NCBI RefSeq assembly: GCF_005144745.1
Contig: NZ_SWKK01000027.1
Location: forward strand, 1-33,618
Direction of reading: 5' to 3'
Length of the DNA: 33,618 bases
Source: Flavobacterium sp. ASW18X
GTDB lineage: Bacteria > Bacteroidota > Bacteroidia > Flavobacteriales > Flavobacteriaceae
A model generated the notes under the pieces. It worked only from the letters and a program-made list of their open reading frames with translations, was not told the DNA's origin and did not search any database. Positions 23,769 to 33,566 of this stretch are shown here, piece after piece. The position numbers and the translations under genes are program-made. Position 1 is the first letter of the stretch, and the number at the start of each line of letters is the position of its first letter.

Positions 23769-25661
23769 TTACCTTCTTTTTCCAGTATTTTTTTGCGCTT
23801 CTGCTTCTTCCATCATTTCTCTCATCTTACGTTGAAAACGATTTTCCTTTTTAGGCTTTTTCTTGTTTTCTTGTATCTGAGCATGAATCTTATCCTCATT
23901 TATAATATAGTTCTTAATAGCCAACATAATAAAGATGGTAATTAAGTTAGAGATAAAGTAATATAAACTCAATCCACTAGCATAGTTGTTAAAGAAAAAT
24001 AACATCATAATAGGAGACAAATACATGATAAATTTCATGTTTGGCATACCTGGTTGTTGCTGCATTTGCATAGTTTGACCAGTGGTAAGCGTCATATAAA
24101 AAAAGATAGCAATAGACGCTAAAATTGGAAATAAGCTTACGTGATCCCCATAAAATGGAATGGAAAAAGGAAGTTCAAATATCGTATCATAAGAACTCAA
24201 ATCTTCTGCCCATAAAAATGGTTTTTGACGCAACATAAATGATGTTGGAAAAAACATAAACAATGCGTAGAATATTGGCAATTGCAACAATGCAGGCACA
24301 CAACCACTCATTGGGCTAACTCCTGCTTTGTTATACAGTTTCATCGTTTCTTGCTGCTTTTTCATAGCATTGTCTTTGTACTTCTCATTAAGCTCTGTAA
24401 TCTCTGGTTTTAACACCTTCATTTTAGCTTGAGATAGATAAGACTTATACGTTACTGGTGATAAGGCCAAACGCACCATTATCGTCATTACTATAATGGC
24501 GATACCATAAGGCAAAAAAGAACTTAACAATCCAAAAAGTGGCGTAAATACATAGCGATTTATCCAACCAAAAATTCCCCATCCAAAAGGTATAGATTCT
24601 ACCAAGTCTAAATCTTTGTATTTGTCTTCCTTTTCATAAGAAGAAAGTACATCAACATCGGTTGGTCCATAATACCAATACATGCTTTGATTAAATTCGC
24701 CTCCTTGCAAACTCAATGGCATTTTAGCCGAATAATCTTTAGTGTATTTAATACTTCTACTTTCCTCTTCTACTAAATTCTTAGAGGTGATAGCAGCAGT
24801 ACTAAAAGGCTTATCCGTTGCAAGAATAGAACTAAAGAAATGCTGCCTGTAAGACAACCACTTTACTTCTTCTTCTGTTTCTTCATCTAAATCACTGTTT
24901 TCAGAAAGCTTGCTAATTTTACCATCTTCATGGTTATATGTTAAGCGGGTGTATCTGTTTTCATAACGCACACTTTTGTTATGTCTTATCCCTTTTAAAT
25001 CCCACTTTAAATCTACTTCTTTAGATGAGTTTAAGACACTACCCAGGCCTTGAGACCTAACTGTAAAATCTACTAAGTAGTCTTTAGGCTTCATCTCATA
25101 CCTAAATTCTAAAAACTGATTTGTTGCAACCCTAGCTTTCATAGAAAGCACCTGATTATCGCCACTTTTGGTTAGATTTGGCTCAAAATATAAATCTTGC
25201 GTTGCTAACGTTCTATTATCGGTTGTGGAAAAACTAATCCCAAAATCCGCATTACCATCTTTTACTAAATACACCGGAATACTATCAAAAGTGACGAATT
25301 CCTTCATTTTAGCCTCTACTATTTGACCTCCTTTATTAGCAATAACCAAATACAGCACATCATTTTCTAAAACTGTTGTTCCATTTGTGACTTCTGTAAA
25401 TCCGAAAGCACCAATAGCACTCTTGTAATTTGCTACTGCCGTAGAATCATTAAGATTTAAACTTGGTTTAGATTGATTTTGGCTAGGTTGTTGTTTTGCT
25501 TCTTCTGCCTTTTTTTCTGCAGCTGCGAGTTGTTCTTGTTTGGCCTTTTCAGCTTCCAACTCTTCTTTAGAAGGCTGTCTTAGGTACATCCAGCCTAATA
25601 GGATTCCAAAAATTAATACGAAACCTATTATAGACTTGACGTCCAATTTCTTTTCTTCCAT
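23769..25661 (-). CDS. yidC: Membrane protein insertase YidC
   Basis: A 630-residue Oxa1/YidC-family insertase of the Gram-negative type, which helps membrane proteins insert and fold in the cytoplasmic membrane with or without Sec. An N-terminal membrane helix (about 10-26, SIIGFVLIFGILLGWMYLRQ) is followed by a Lys/Glu/Gln-rich linker (to about 65) and the large periplasmic P1 domain (about 70-350). The conserved five-helix core starts near YVFTPLFGLLSSFLPYGIAI, with the SPVTYKSYLSQAKMKVLKPE cytoplasmic loop, MSGCVPALLQLPIFYALF and the final SNLITIFIMLAIKNYI. The C-terminal tail is very basic (KKPKKENRFQRKMREM), as expected for ribosome contact. It lies 61 bp downstream of pyrG and has its own promoter-like element. 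Confidence 0.96.
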   Translation of the reverse strand: MEEKKLDVKSIIGFVLIFGILLGWMYLRQPSKEELEAEKAKQEQLAAAEKKAEEAKQQPSQNQSKPSLNLNDSTAVANYKSAIGAFGFTEVTNGTTVLENDVLYLVIANKGGQIVEAKMKEFVTFDSIPVYLVKDGNADFGISFSTTDNRTLATQDLYFEPNLTKSGDNQVLSMKARVATNQFLEFRYEMKPKDYLVDFTVRSQGLGSVLNSSKEVDLKWDLKGIRHNKSVRYENRYTRLTYNHEDGKISKLSENSDLDEETEEEVKWLSYRQHFFSSILATDKPFSTAAITSKNLVEEESRSIKYTKDYSAKMPLSLQGGEFNQSMYWYYGPTDVDVLSSYEKEDKYKDLDLVESIPFGWGIFGWINRYVFTPLFGLLSSFLPYGIAIIVMTIMVRLALSPVTYKSYLSQAKMKVLKPEITELNEKYKDNAMKKQQETMKLYNKAGVSPMSGCVPALLQLPIFYALFMFFPTSFMLRQKPFLWAEDLSSYDTIFELPFSIPFYGDHVSLFPILASIAIFFYMTLTTGQTMQMQQQPGMPNMKFIMYLSPIMMLFFFNNYASGLSLYYFISNLITIFIMLAIKNYIINEDKIHAQIQENKKKPKKENRFQRKMREMMEEAEAQKNTGKRR

Positions 25662-25698
25662 GAAAATAACTTAGAATAATTTATACGCTACTAGCTAG

Positions 25699-25706
25699 CA
25701 AATATA
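25699..25706 (-). promoter_or_regulatory. Bacteroidetes -7 element for yidC
   Basis: The minus strand reads TATATTTG, a perfect TAnnTTTG, 37 bases before the yidC ATG. A TTG about 22 bases further upstream, inside the end of pyrG, fits a -33 element. A second perfect match (TAATTTTG) lies at 25718-25711. yidC is therefore probably transcribable independently of pyrG. Confidence 0.5.
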
Positions 25707-25722
25707 TGTCCAAAATTAGGCA

Positions 25723-27369
<1,647 letters not shown>

Positions 27370-27419
27370 TCAACGTTACGGGGCGTAAAATTACAACAAA
27401 CGGTAAAAAAATTGGGAAT

Positions 27420-27653
27420 TTATAACGGAAATTCTTTTTGTAATTTTCGGATTAATGGCTCAAGTCCATCAGACTTAACGTCTAACATAGTTTGCATATG
27501 TTCTCCTAATTTACCTGGAGGATAGCCTTTTTGCCTAAACCATACCAAATAGGCAATAGGTAAATCTACCAAGTAGCGCCCCTTATATTTACCAAAAGGC
27601 ATTTTATAATGCGCTAACTCTAATAGTTTTCCTTTATGGTGTTGGTTATACAT
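27420..27653 (-). CDS. DUF3820 family protein
   Basis: A 77-residue soluble protein of the DUF3820 family, recognised by the core MPFGKYKGRYLVDLPIAYLV followed by WFRQKGYPPGKLGE. The family is small and of unknown biochemical function; an old annotation links one member to quorum-sensing-regulated virulence, without direct support here. The fold of a related domain is sometimes found attached to exonucleases, suggesting nucleic-acid handling, but nothing in this sequence proves that. It lies 59 bp upstream of pyrG, in the same direction, and is divergent from the TIM-barrel gene across 44 bp. Confidence 0.85.
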   Translation of the reverse strand: MYNQHHKGKLLELAHYKMPFGKYKGRYLVDLPIAYLVWFRQKGYPPGKLGEHMQTMLDVKSDGLEPLIRKLQKEFPL

Positions 27654-27697
27654 TTATAACTAAATTGGTATCTTTCCAGAGTTAATAACCGCAAACA

Positions 27698-28561
27698 ATG
27701 AAACGACGAAATTTTATTACCACTGCCGCGGCTGCCTCTGCAGGCGTAGCAACTACTAATCTAGCTGCCCAAACCATGACACAAGAAAAGGATTTTAAAT
27801 TAAAAAACAACATTAATCATAGCGTAGCGCAATGGTGTTTTAATATGTATCCTTTAGAAGAGTTTCTTGCCATACTAAGAGATTTGGGTGTTAAAGGGAT
27901 TGATCTTATTGGACCTGACAATTTTGATTTACTAAAGAAATACGATATCCACTGTGCCATGTGTAATGGTGCCGAATTAGGTCTTACAGATGGTTTTAAC
28001 GACCCTAAAAATCATGCACAACTTATTAAAAATTATACAGAGGTAATACCAAAAGTTGCTGATGCTGGCTACACTAATTTAATTTGTTTTAGTGGCAACC
28101 GCCGTGGCATGAATGATATTGTAGGCTTACACAATTGCTATGAAGGACTTTCTAAGCTAATGCCGATAGCCGAAAAATATGGGGTAGTGATACAGATGGA
28201 ATTATTTAATCAAATTAATCATCCAGACTACATGTGCGATAGCAGCTTATGGGGTGTAGAACTCTGTAGGCGTTTAGGTTCTGATAACTTTAAACTGTTA
28301 TACGATATTTATCATATGCAAATACAAGAGGGCGATATTATAAATACCATACAGCAATATCATGAATACTTTGGTCACTACCATACGGCAGGGGTTCCTG
28401 GTAGGCATGAGATTGACGAAACTCAGGAACTTTATTACCCTGCAATTATCAAAGCAATAAAAGATACTGGTTTTACTGGCTATGTAGCACAAGAATTTGT
28501 GGTTACTTGGGATGATGAAATAGCAGCACTTAAAGATGCTTTATTGCGTTGCGATGTATAA
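27698..28561 (+). CDS. Tat-exported hydroxypyruvate-isomerase-like TIM barrel
   Basis: A 287-residue xylose-isomerase-like TIM-barrel protein of the hydroxypyruvate isomerase family. The N-terminus is a twin-arginine signal (MKRRNFITTAAAASAG, then ATTNLAAQ), so it is probably folded in the cytoplasm and exported with its metal. Candidate metal ligands are E168 (in VIQMELFNQ), D203 (in LLYDIYHMQ), H229 (in GHYHTAG, where cytoplasmic Hyi has Gln) and E266 (in VAQEFV). VPGRHEID is a family signature. The substrate may be a keto-sugar acid or another sugar rather than hydroxypyruvate. It is monocistronic, ends at a bidirectional terminator, and has only an imperfect -7 element (TATCTTTC at 27669). 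Confidence 0.85.
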   Translation: MKRRNFITTAAAASAGVATTNLAAQTMTQEKDFKLKNNINHSVAQWCFNMYPLEEFLAILRDLGVKGIDLIGPDNFDLLKKYDIHCAMCNGAELGLTDGFNDPKNHAQLIKNYTEVIPKVADAGYTNLICFSGNRRGMNDIVGLHNCYEGLSKLMPIAEKYGVVIQMELFNQINHPDYMCDSSLWGVELCRRLGSDNFKLLYDIYHMQIQEGDIINTIQQYHEYFGHYHTAGVPGRHEIDETQELYYPAIIKAIKDTGFTGYVAQEFVVTWDDEIAALKDALLRCDV

Positions 28562-28563
28562 TC

Positions 28564-28607
28564 TTAATACTTAAAAAGTGCCTTAAAAGGCACTTTTTAA
28601 GTATTAA
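28564..28607. terminator. Bidirectional terminator between TIM-barrel and RlmL genes
   Basis: A perfect inverted repeat: 19 bp of stem, TTAATACTTAAAAAGTGCC (28564-28582) against GGCACTTTTTAAGTATTAA (28589-28607), with a 6-base loop. A- and T-rich ends let it work in both directions. The convergent genes stop at 28561 (plus) and 28604 (minus), so the minus-strand stop codon lies inside the stem. Confidence 0.9.
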
Positions 28608-29761
28608 TTCTGATATTTAGCTTTTTTACTTCCCTCATACATTTCATACTTTAACCAACGTGCTTCTAACTTACCATTAAAGACTTTTATCTTTTTTGAA
28701 GGTCTTAATCCAACAGACTTAAGTGCTTCTAAATTCGAAGTAATTATCCATGCGTCTGTTCCTGGATAGCTCTGCTTTAACGTATCTCCTATTTTAGCAT
28801 AAAATGTAGGCACATCCACATTTAAACGCTCTCCATAGGGCGGATTACAAACTAGATGAAGTTTATTTTCCGTTGGCTTTTCTGTCCTAAAAAAGTCTTT
28901 CCGTTCTATGGTAATATATTCACTCAAATTTGCGTTATCCACATTTTCTTGTGCTTTACGCACCGCAGAAGGTGCCTTATCGTAACCAATGATTTTGTGT
29001 TTAAACTCTCTTACTTTATTTAAACAAGAATCAATAATTATATGATGCAATTCCTCATCATAATCCATCCAGTTTTCAAATGCGTAAGATGTTCTGTTAA
29101 TATTAGCCGGGATATTGCAAGCTATCATAGCCGCCTCAATCAAGAAGGTTCCACTACCACACATGGGGTCTAACATATCTGTTAATCCATCCCATCCACT
29201 TTGCAACAAAAGGCCCGCCGCTAGAACTTCGTTAATCGGAGCAATATTAGTGGCAATTTTGTACCCTCGTTGATGTAAAGAAGCCCCAGAACTATCTAAA
29301 GAAACTGTACAGGTATTTTCATAAATATGAATATTAATTCTAACATCTGCATTTTGAGAATTTACACTAGGTCTCTTCTGTGTCACCTCTCTAAATTTAT
29401 CTACCAAAGCATCCTTTGCACGCTGAGAAACAAACATGGAATTATTAAAAACTTCTGTATGCATGGTAGTATCAAAGGCAAAGGTTTTATCTACATCAAA
29501 AAAAGATGGCCAATCCAACAAGAATAATTCACGATACAACTGTTTTTCATTAAAAACTTTAAATTCCTTTATAGGTTTATAAATCTTTAATGCTGTACGT
29601 AAACAAAGGTTTGCTTTGTACATAAAACCAGTATCACCCTCAAAAGTTACATTACGCACTCCCTCCTTTACATTGATAGCACCTAAATTGCGAAGCTCTT
29701 TAGCCAATAAAGGCTCAAAACCGTACAATGTTTTTGCTAACATTTTAAAATTACCACTCAT
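28604..29761 (-). CDS. 23S rRNA guanine-N2 methyltransferase (RlmL-type)
   Basis: A 385-residue RNA methyltransferase resembling the N-terminal half of RlmL (23S rRNA m2G2445). A THUMP/ferredoxin-like RNA-binding part covers about residues 5-165 (GFEPLLAKELRNLGAINVKE; ASLHQRGYK at its end). The Rossmann-fold domain has the SAM-binding motif DPMCGSGTFLIEAA (198-211) and the catalytic N6/N2-type motif NPPYGER (306-312). It lacks the C-terminal RlmK domain of the E. coli fused enzyme, as is normal outside gammaproteobacteria. Its methylation site cannot be proved from sequence. The promoter element at 29781-29788 overlaps the control region of the divergent ZIP transporter gene. Confidence 0.88.
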   Translation of the reverse strand: MSGNFKMLAKTLYGFEPLLAKELRNLGAINVKEGVRNVTFEGDTGFMYKANLCLRTALKIYKPIKEFKVFNEKQLYRELFLLDWPSFFDVDKTFAFDTTMHTEVFNNSMFVSQRAKDALVDKFREVTQKRPSVNSQNADVRINIHIYENTCTVSLDSSGASLHQRGYKIATNIAPINEVLAAGLLLQSGWDGLTDMLDPMCGSGTFLIEAAMIACNIPANINRTSYAFENWMDYDEELHHIIIDSCLNKVREFKHKIIGYDKAPSAVRKAQENVDNANLSEYITIERKDFFRTEKPTENKLHLVCNPPYGERLNVDVPTFYAKIGDTLKQSYPGTDAWIITSNLEALKSVGLRPSKKIKVFNGKLEARWLKYEMYEGSKKAKYQN

Positions 29762-29780
29762 AGAAATACATTCAATTCTC

Positions 29781-29788
29781 CAAAAATA
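29781..29788 (-). promoter_or_regulatory. Bacteroidetes -7 element for the RlmL-type gene
   Basis: The minus strand reads TATTTTTG, a perfect TAnnTTTG, 19 bases before the ATG at 29761. It is three bases from the oppositely oriented element for the ZIP transporter gene. Confidence 0.5.
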
Positions 29789-29791
29789 GGG

Positions 29792-29799
29792 TAATTTTG
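29792..29799 (+). promoter_or_regulatory. Bacteroidetes -7 element for the ZIP transporter gene
   Basis: TAATTTTG is a perfect TAnnTTTG, 23 bases before the ATG at 29823. It lies back to back with the minus-strand element at 29781-29788, so polymerase could hardly occupy both promoters at once. Confidence 0.5.
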
Positions 29800-29822
29800 C
29801 ACCTTACGCTTTTAATTGCCTA

Positions 29823-30494
29823 ATGATTTACGTTTTACCCATAATAGCGGTACTCTTAAGCTTTGTTTTTGTTTATCTAACCAAGCCAAAAAAGACCTTA
29901 TACATTAATTTAATGCTAGCTTTTAGTGGTGCTTTTCTACTATCTATAACCTTTTTTGAGTTATTGCCAGAAGTGTATAAGGAAACCAATTCTAAAGTTG
30001 TTGCCTTATTTATTTTAGCAGGAGTGTTGTTGCAAGTATTCTTAGAGTTTTTCTCTAAAGGCGCAGAACATGGTCACATGCATTTTGTTCTCAAAAAAAA
30101 TGAGTTCCCTACGATACTATTCCTAAGCCTTGCCATACATGCTCTAGTAGAAGGCATGCCTGTTGCTAGCGATTCTAATATACTTTATGGCATCTTAATT
30201 CATAAAGTCCCGGTGGCCTTGATTTTATCTATATTCTTGATTAATTCAAGTTTAAAATTCTCTTTAAGCGTTTTATTTATTGTATTATTTGCCTTTATGA
30301 CACCGTTAGGAAGCTTTTTAGCTCTGGAATCTACTTGGTTTACACAATACAAAATATACCTCCAAGCTTTAGCTGTTGGGGTGTTTTTACACATTGCTAC
30401 AATTATATTATTCGAAAGCTCAAAAGGACATTCCTTTAATCTTCAAAAACTATTAGTAATTATATTAGGAATTGCCACAGCTTACCTTTTGTAA
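29823..30494 (+). CDS. ZIP-family metal transporter
   Basis: A 223-residue polytopic membrane protein with the ZIP pattern of about eight helices. The metal-site helices are visible: FFELLPEVYKE in helix 2, SLAIHALVEGMPVASD (HxxxEG motif, the family hallmark) in helix 4, and IHKVPVALILSIFLIN (HKxP motif) in helix 5. ZIP proteins import divalent cations such as zinc, iron or manganese into the cytoplasm. The His/Gly-rich loop is short (KGAEHGHMHFVL, with three His), a candidate metal-sensing or delivery segment. Its 3' end overlaps the convergent glycosyltransferase gene by 13 bp. No metal regulator site could be recognised. Metal specificity is not predictable. Confidence 0.88.
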   Translation: MIYVLPIIAVLLSFVFVYLTKPKKTLYINLMLAFSGAFLLSITFFELLPEVYKETNSKVVALFILAGVLLQVFLEFFSKGAEHGHMHFVLKKNEFPTILFLSLAIHALVEGMPVASDSNILYGILIHKVPVALILSIFLINSSLKFSLSVLFIVLFAFMTPLGSFLALESTWFTQYKIYLQALAVGVFLHIATIILFESSKGHSFNLQKLLVIILGIATAYLL

Positions 30495-32077
30495 ACTCGA
30501 GTGGTGTGATTTTCAAATAATGCCTTTTGCTTTAATTGCAATTGATACTTTTGGTTAAGTTGAAATAATAATGACCTGTCTCCAGTATTGGTAAGTATGT
30601 AATAATTGGGATTATTATCTAAAAACAATTCTAGTTCTTCTATAGTGGATACCACTTTAAATGTAGCTTTAAAATTAAAAGGAAAAGCACTATCAAAACG
30701 TTGAAAGGCTACAAATTGAGGACTACTCCCTAATACTGCTTTTACTTTTTCTGTAGGAGTCTCTTTGGCTAGTTTAGGATAAATAATACCAAATAAAAAA
30801 AAACCCATAACCACCCAACTAATTGCCAAATAGAAAAAGGAATTTTTAAATCGTTTATTTTTAAATTGATAAAGACAAAGAATACAACCAATAGGTAGAA
30901 CAAGCAACAGTAACGAATACCACCTATATTGAGTTATTCCTTCTTCTAAGTACAAAGCGACATATCCCCCTACGGGTAGTAAGCAAGAAATTATGAGTAA
31001 TAGCAATAATCCTCTAGCTATCGCCTTTTTATATGTTTCAATCTTCCTAAACACCATATCAAAATAAACAGCAATCACTAAAACCAAGAAAGGATAACAA
31101 GGCATAGTGTAATTAGGCAGTTTTGTGCTAGCCACACTAAAAAAAACAATAGTTACCACACCAATAATTGCACTAAACGCAACGATTGAAGTTCTATCCT
31201 TAGATTTAAAAAAATGGTGATAAGCGGGAATCAAAAAAAATGAAAATGGCAGTAATCCTACTAAAACAAATACCCACGTTAGTAAAAACAAACCACCGTG
31301 ACCTTCTTTTCCAGTATTAAATCGATTTAAATTATGGTCTAGAAAAAAACGGTTAGTAAATTGTCCTTCCGTAGCTACATGGACTAAATAAAACCATGGC
31401 ACAGCAACTGTAACTACCAATAAAAAACCCGCTATAGGTTTTAATTTAGATATAGATTTTAAAGATAATTGCTTACTATACAACAAATAACAAGCTACAC
31501 TTAATAAAGGTAAAATTATAGCTATAGGTCCTTTACTAAGAATACCAAAACCAAAACTAAAATATGCTAGAAAAAACCATTTTCGGTTGTTAGTTATATA
31601 TAAGCTATATAAACTAAACAAACCAAAACTCGTAAAAAAAATTAAATAAGGATCAGGTACTGAAAGATGAAATTCTTGAATAAAAAAAAGGGTAGATAGT
31701 AGTACCGTACAACTGATTACCGCCACCCTTATAGAAGTAAACTTTTGAGAAAAATAAAAAGTAGTAGCAAATGTAAGAGCTCCAAAAAAAGCGGAAAAAA
31801 AGCGTGCAGCAAAAGCATTTACACCAAATAAATGATACGCTATAGTCATAAAGTAATAATGCACTACAGGTTTATCTGTTCTAAGTGTATTATTAAAAAA
31901 AGGAGTAACAAAATTACGATTCACAAACATCTCCCTTGCTGCCTCAGCATTTCTAGCCTCATCTAAAATGTAAATAGGATACGCCCAAGAAAAAGCTATA
32001 CAGCACAAAAAACTGACTACAAACACTATACTTATTTGTAGTAACAAAGACTTGCTTTTTATGAAAGAACTTATCAA
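30482..32077 (-). CDS. GT39-type (ArnT-like) membrane glycosyltransferase
   Basis: A 531-residue polytopic membrane protein of glycosyltransferase family 39, using polyprenyl-phosphate-linked sugars to modify lipids or proteins on the periplasmic side. The first periplasmic loop has YILDEARNAEAAREMF, with the conserved catalytic Asp-Glu. HYYFMTIAYHLFGVNAFAAR and PVVHYYF fit the PMT/ArnT pattern. About eleven to twelve membrane helices and a small C-terminal periplasmic domain (about 430-531) follow. The start is TTG at 32077, which overlaps the PAP2 stop in TTGA; no other Met occurs before residue 49, so translational coupling is likely. The acceptor could be lipid A (as for ArnT) or another envelope component. 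Confidence 0.85.
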   Translation of the reverse strand: MISSFIKSKSLLLQISIVFVVSFLCCIAFSWAYPIYILDEARNAEAAREMFVNRNFVTPFFNNTLRTDKPVVHYYFMTIAYHLFGVNAFAARFFSAFFGALTFATTFYFSQKFTSIRVAVISCTVLLSTLFFIQEFHLSVPDPYLIFFTSFGLFSLYSLYITNNRKWFFLAYFSFGFGILSKGPIAIILPLLSVACYLLYSKQLSLKSISKLKPIAGFLLVVTVAVPWFYLVHVATEGQFTNRFFLDHNLNRFNTGKEGHGGLFLLTWVFVLVGLLPFSFFLIPAYHHFFKSKDRTSIVAFSAIIGVVTIVFFSVASTKLPNYTMPCYPFLVLVIAVYFDMVFRKIETYKKAIARGLLLLLIISCLLPVGGYVALYLEEGITQYRWYSLLLLVLPIGCILCLYQFKNKRFKNSFFYLAISWVVMGFFLFGIIYPKLAKETPTEKVKAVLGSSPQFVAFQRFDSAFPFNFKATFKVVSTIEELELFLDNNPNYYILTNTGDRSLLFQLNQKYQLQLKQKALFENHTTRVYKR

Positions 32078-32757
32078 TTAAACAATTGTTTTAAAACCTG
32101 TTGAGCACTTTTAAACACTTTAAAATTACGAAGCACTAGTTGTTTAGAATGCCAATCCTTAGGTACATTCTTAACGAACAAGTAAGCTAAAACCGAAGAT
32201 AAAATTCCGAAAAACATACCCACATATACGTCAGCATACCAATGTTGAAAAAGATAAATTCTAGAAAATCCAACGAAGAGACCAACAACAACCAAAACCC
32301 AACTGGCAACTTTATTTCTAGCCAATATTGCAAAAAAGGAAACCAAATAAAATATAGTAGCTGTGTGTCCAGAAGGAAACGTATTTACATGTCTAACTTT
32401 TAAACCAGGAATCAGTTCAACGGTATGCATTAAACCAGAACGTCTAAAAAACAATAAGGGTCGCAACTCACCATGAAACAAGCCTTTTTTACAAAGTATT
32501 ACTATAAATGCTTGAATTAAAAAACCAATTATAAAAATGGCCAACCATTTCATCCTAAAACGTAATAAGATTGGTAATACTAATAATACGGTTATAGCAT
32601 TACCTAAGGAACTTGCTTTAAGAAATAAAGCATCTAAAAAAATAGTCCTCCATTGATTTATTTCTTGCATTAACTCAATTTTATTCAAGAACAAAAAAGG
32701 AGTCAAAACTAATAGCATAATTAAAAAAGGAAACAATCGCTCTATTACTACACGCAT
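32074..32757 (-). CDS. PAP2-family membrane phosphatase
   Basis: A 227-residue membrane phosphatase of the PAP2 superfamily. The catalytic motifs are present: KKGLFHGELRPLLFF (motif 1, Lys to Arg-Pro spaced seven residues), FPSGHTATIF (motif 2, catalytic His) and SRIYLFQHWYADVYVG (motif 3, His and Asp). Five to six helices surround them. Such enzymes dephosphorylate lipid phosphates such as undecaprenyl pyrophosphate, phosphatidyl-glycerophosphate or lipid A phosphate. The frame opens at a TTG at 32778, but that codon lies inside a perfect promoter element (32783-32776), so I start at the ATG at 32757 (MRVVIERLF). The downstream GT39 gene overlaps by 4 bp, suggesting joint lipid-carrier or lipid A modification. 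Confidence 0.88.
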   Translation of the reverse strand: MRVVIERLFPFLIMLLVLTPFLFLNKIELMQEINQWRTIFLDALFLKASSLGNAITVLLVLPILLRFRMKWLAIFIIGFLIQAFIVILCKKGLFHGELRPLLFFRRSGLMHTVELIPGLKVRHVNTFPSGHTATIFYLVSFFAILARNKVASWVLVVVGLFVGFSRIYLFQHWYADVYVGMFFGILSSVLAYLFVKNVPKDWHSKQLVLRNFKVFKSAQQVLKQLFN

Positions 32758-32775
32758 AGCACTAACGTTTATCTC

Positions 32776-32783
32776 CAAAAATA
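32776..32783 (-). promoter_or_regulatory. Bacteroidetes -7 element for the PAP2-GT39 operon
   Basis: The minus strand reads TATTTTTG, a perfect TAnnTTTG, 18 bases before the ATG at 32757. It overlaps the alternative TTG start at 32778, which supports the downstream start. Confidence 0.5.
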
Positions 32784-32888
32784 AGATGGTAAAACCTAAC
32801 CTATATTGTAAGATGCTTTAAATAAGCCTTATCAAAAAGTAAAATATAATGTAAAATTATGCGGAACTATACTTAATTTAATTCTTTA

Positions 32889-33512
32889 TTAAATCACTAT
32901 TTCAGAATAGATAAAATACCAATGCGAAGCTGCACCTAATAATACAAAAACATGCCAAACTAAATGATTAAAAGGTATCCGCTTATTGGCATAAAAAAAA
33001 ATCCCAAAAGTGTAGAAGAACCCACCTATAGCCAACCAAACAAAACTAACATCATTTAAGCTGAAGATAAATGGAAAATCTATGACTACTAACCAACCCA
33101 TTATACCATAAAGCACAAGAGAAAACACTTCAAATCTCCCTGTAAAAAATAACTTTAAAATAGTTCCAAAAATGGCTATCCCCCAAACTAAATATAATAA
33201 CAATAAACCTCTAGCATCTTTAAGTAAGGTTAAACAAATGGGAGTATAAGTACCCGCAATTAAATAATAGATACTTATATGATCTAGTTTTCGTAGCTTA
33301 AATTTAAAAGAGCTCTTGTAAACAGAATGATAAACGGTAGAAGCCGTAAACATAAGAACCAGAGAAACACCATAGACCATTAAGGGCCACAGTAAGCTCC
33401 TTATAGCATTATTATACAATAAATATAAAACTCCAAATAAAGACAATAAAATACCAATACCATGAGAATAAGCATTCCATTTCTCCTCTAAAATTGTATT
33501 AGGTGTTTGCAT
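32889..33512 (-). CDS. Hemolysin III / PAQR-family membrane protein
   Basis: A 207-residue seven-helix protein of the hemolysin III (YqfA/TrhA, PAQR) family. The conserved residues of the metal site are visible: EKWNAYSHGIGI near the N-terminus, MFTASTVYHSVYKS, KLRKLDHISIYYLIAGTYTP and a C-terminal HLVWHVFVLLGAASH. In the related adiponectin receptors three His and an Asp bind zinc for ceramidase-like activity. In bacteria the role is tied to membrane-lipid homeostasis, not necessarily hemolysis. It starts only 18 bases after the rRNA operon terminator stem-loop (33531-33563), which must stop the rRNA transcript from running in. The upstream sequence has TATTTTTA, one base off the -7 consensus. 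Confidence 0.9.
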   Translation of the reverse strand: MQTPNTILEEKWNAYSHGIGILLSLFGVLYLLYNNAIRSLLWPLMVYGVSLVLMFTASTVYHSVYKSSFKFKLRKLDHISIYYLIAGTYTPICLTLLKDARGLLLLYLVWGIAIFGTILKLFFTGRFEVFSLVLYGIMGWLVVIDFPFIFSLNDVSFVWLAIGGFFYTFGIFFYANKRIPFNHLVWHVFVLLGAASHWYFIYSEIVI

Positions 33513-33530
33513 ATAGTAAAAATAAGCAAT

Positions 33531-33563
33531 AAAAAAACCCCTTTACGAATTGTAAAGGGGTTT
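33531..33563 (-). terminator. rRNA operon terminator downstream of 5S rRNA
   Basis: Read on the minus strand, AAACCCCTTTAC and GTAAAGGGGTTT form a perfect 12-bp stem with a 5-base loop, followed by a T tract. It lies a few bases after the 5S rRNA 3' end. Confidence 0.92.
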
Positions 33564-33566
33564 GAA

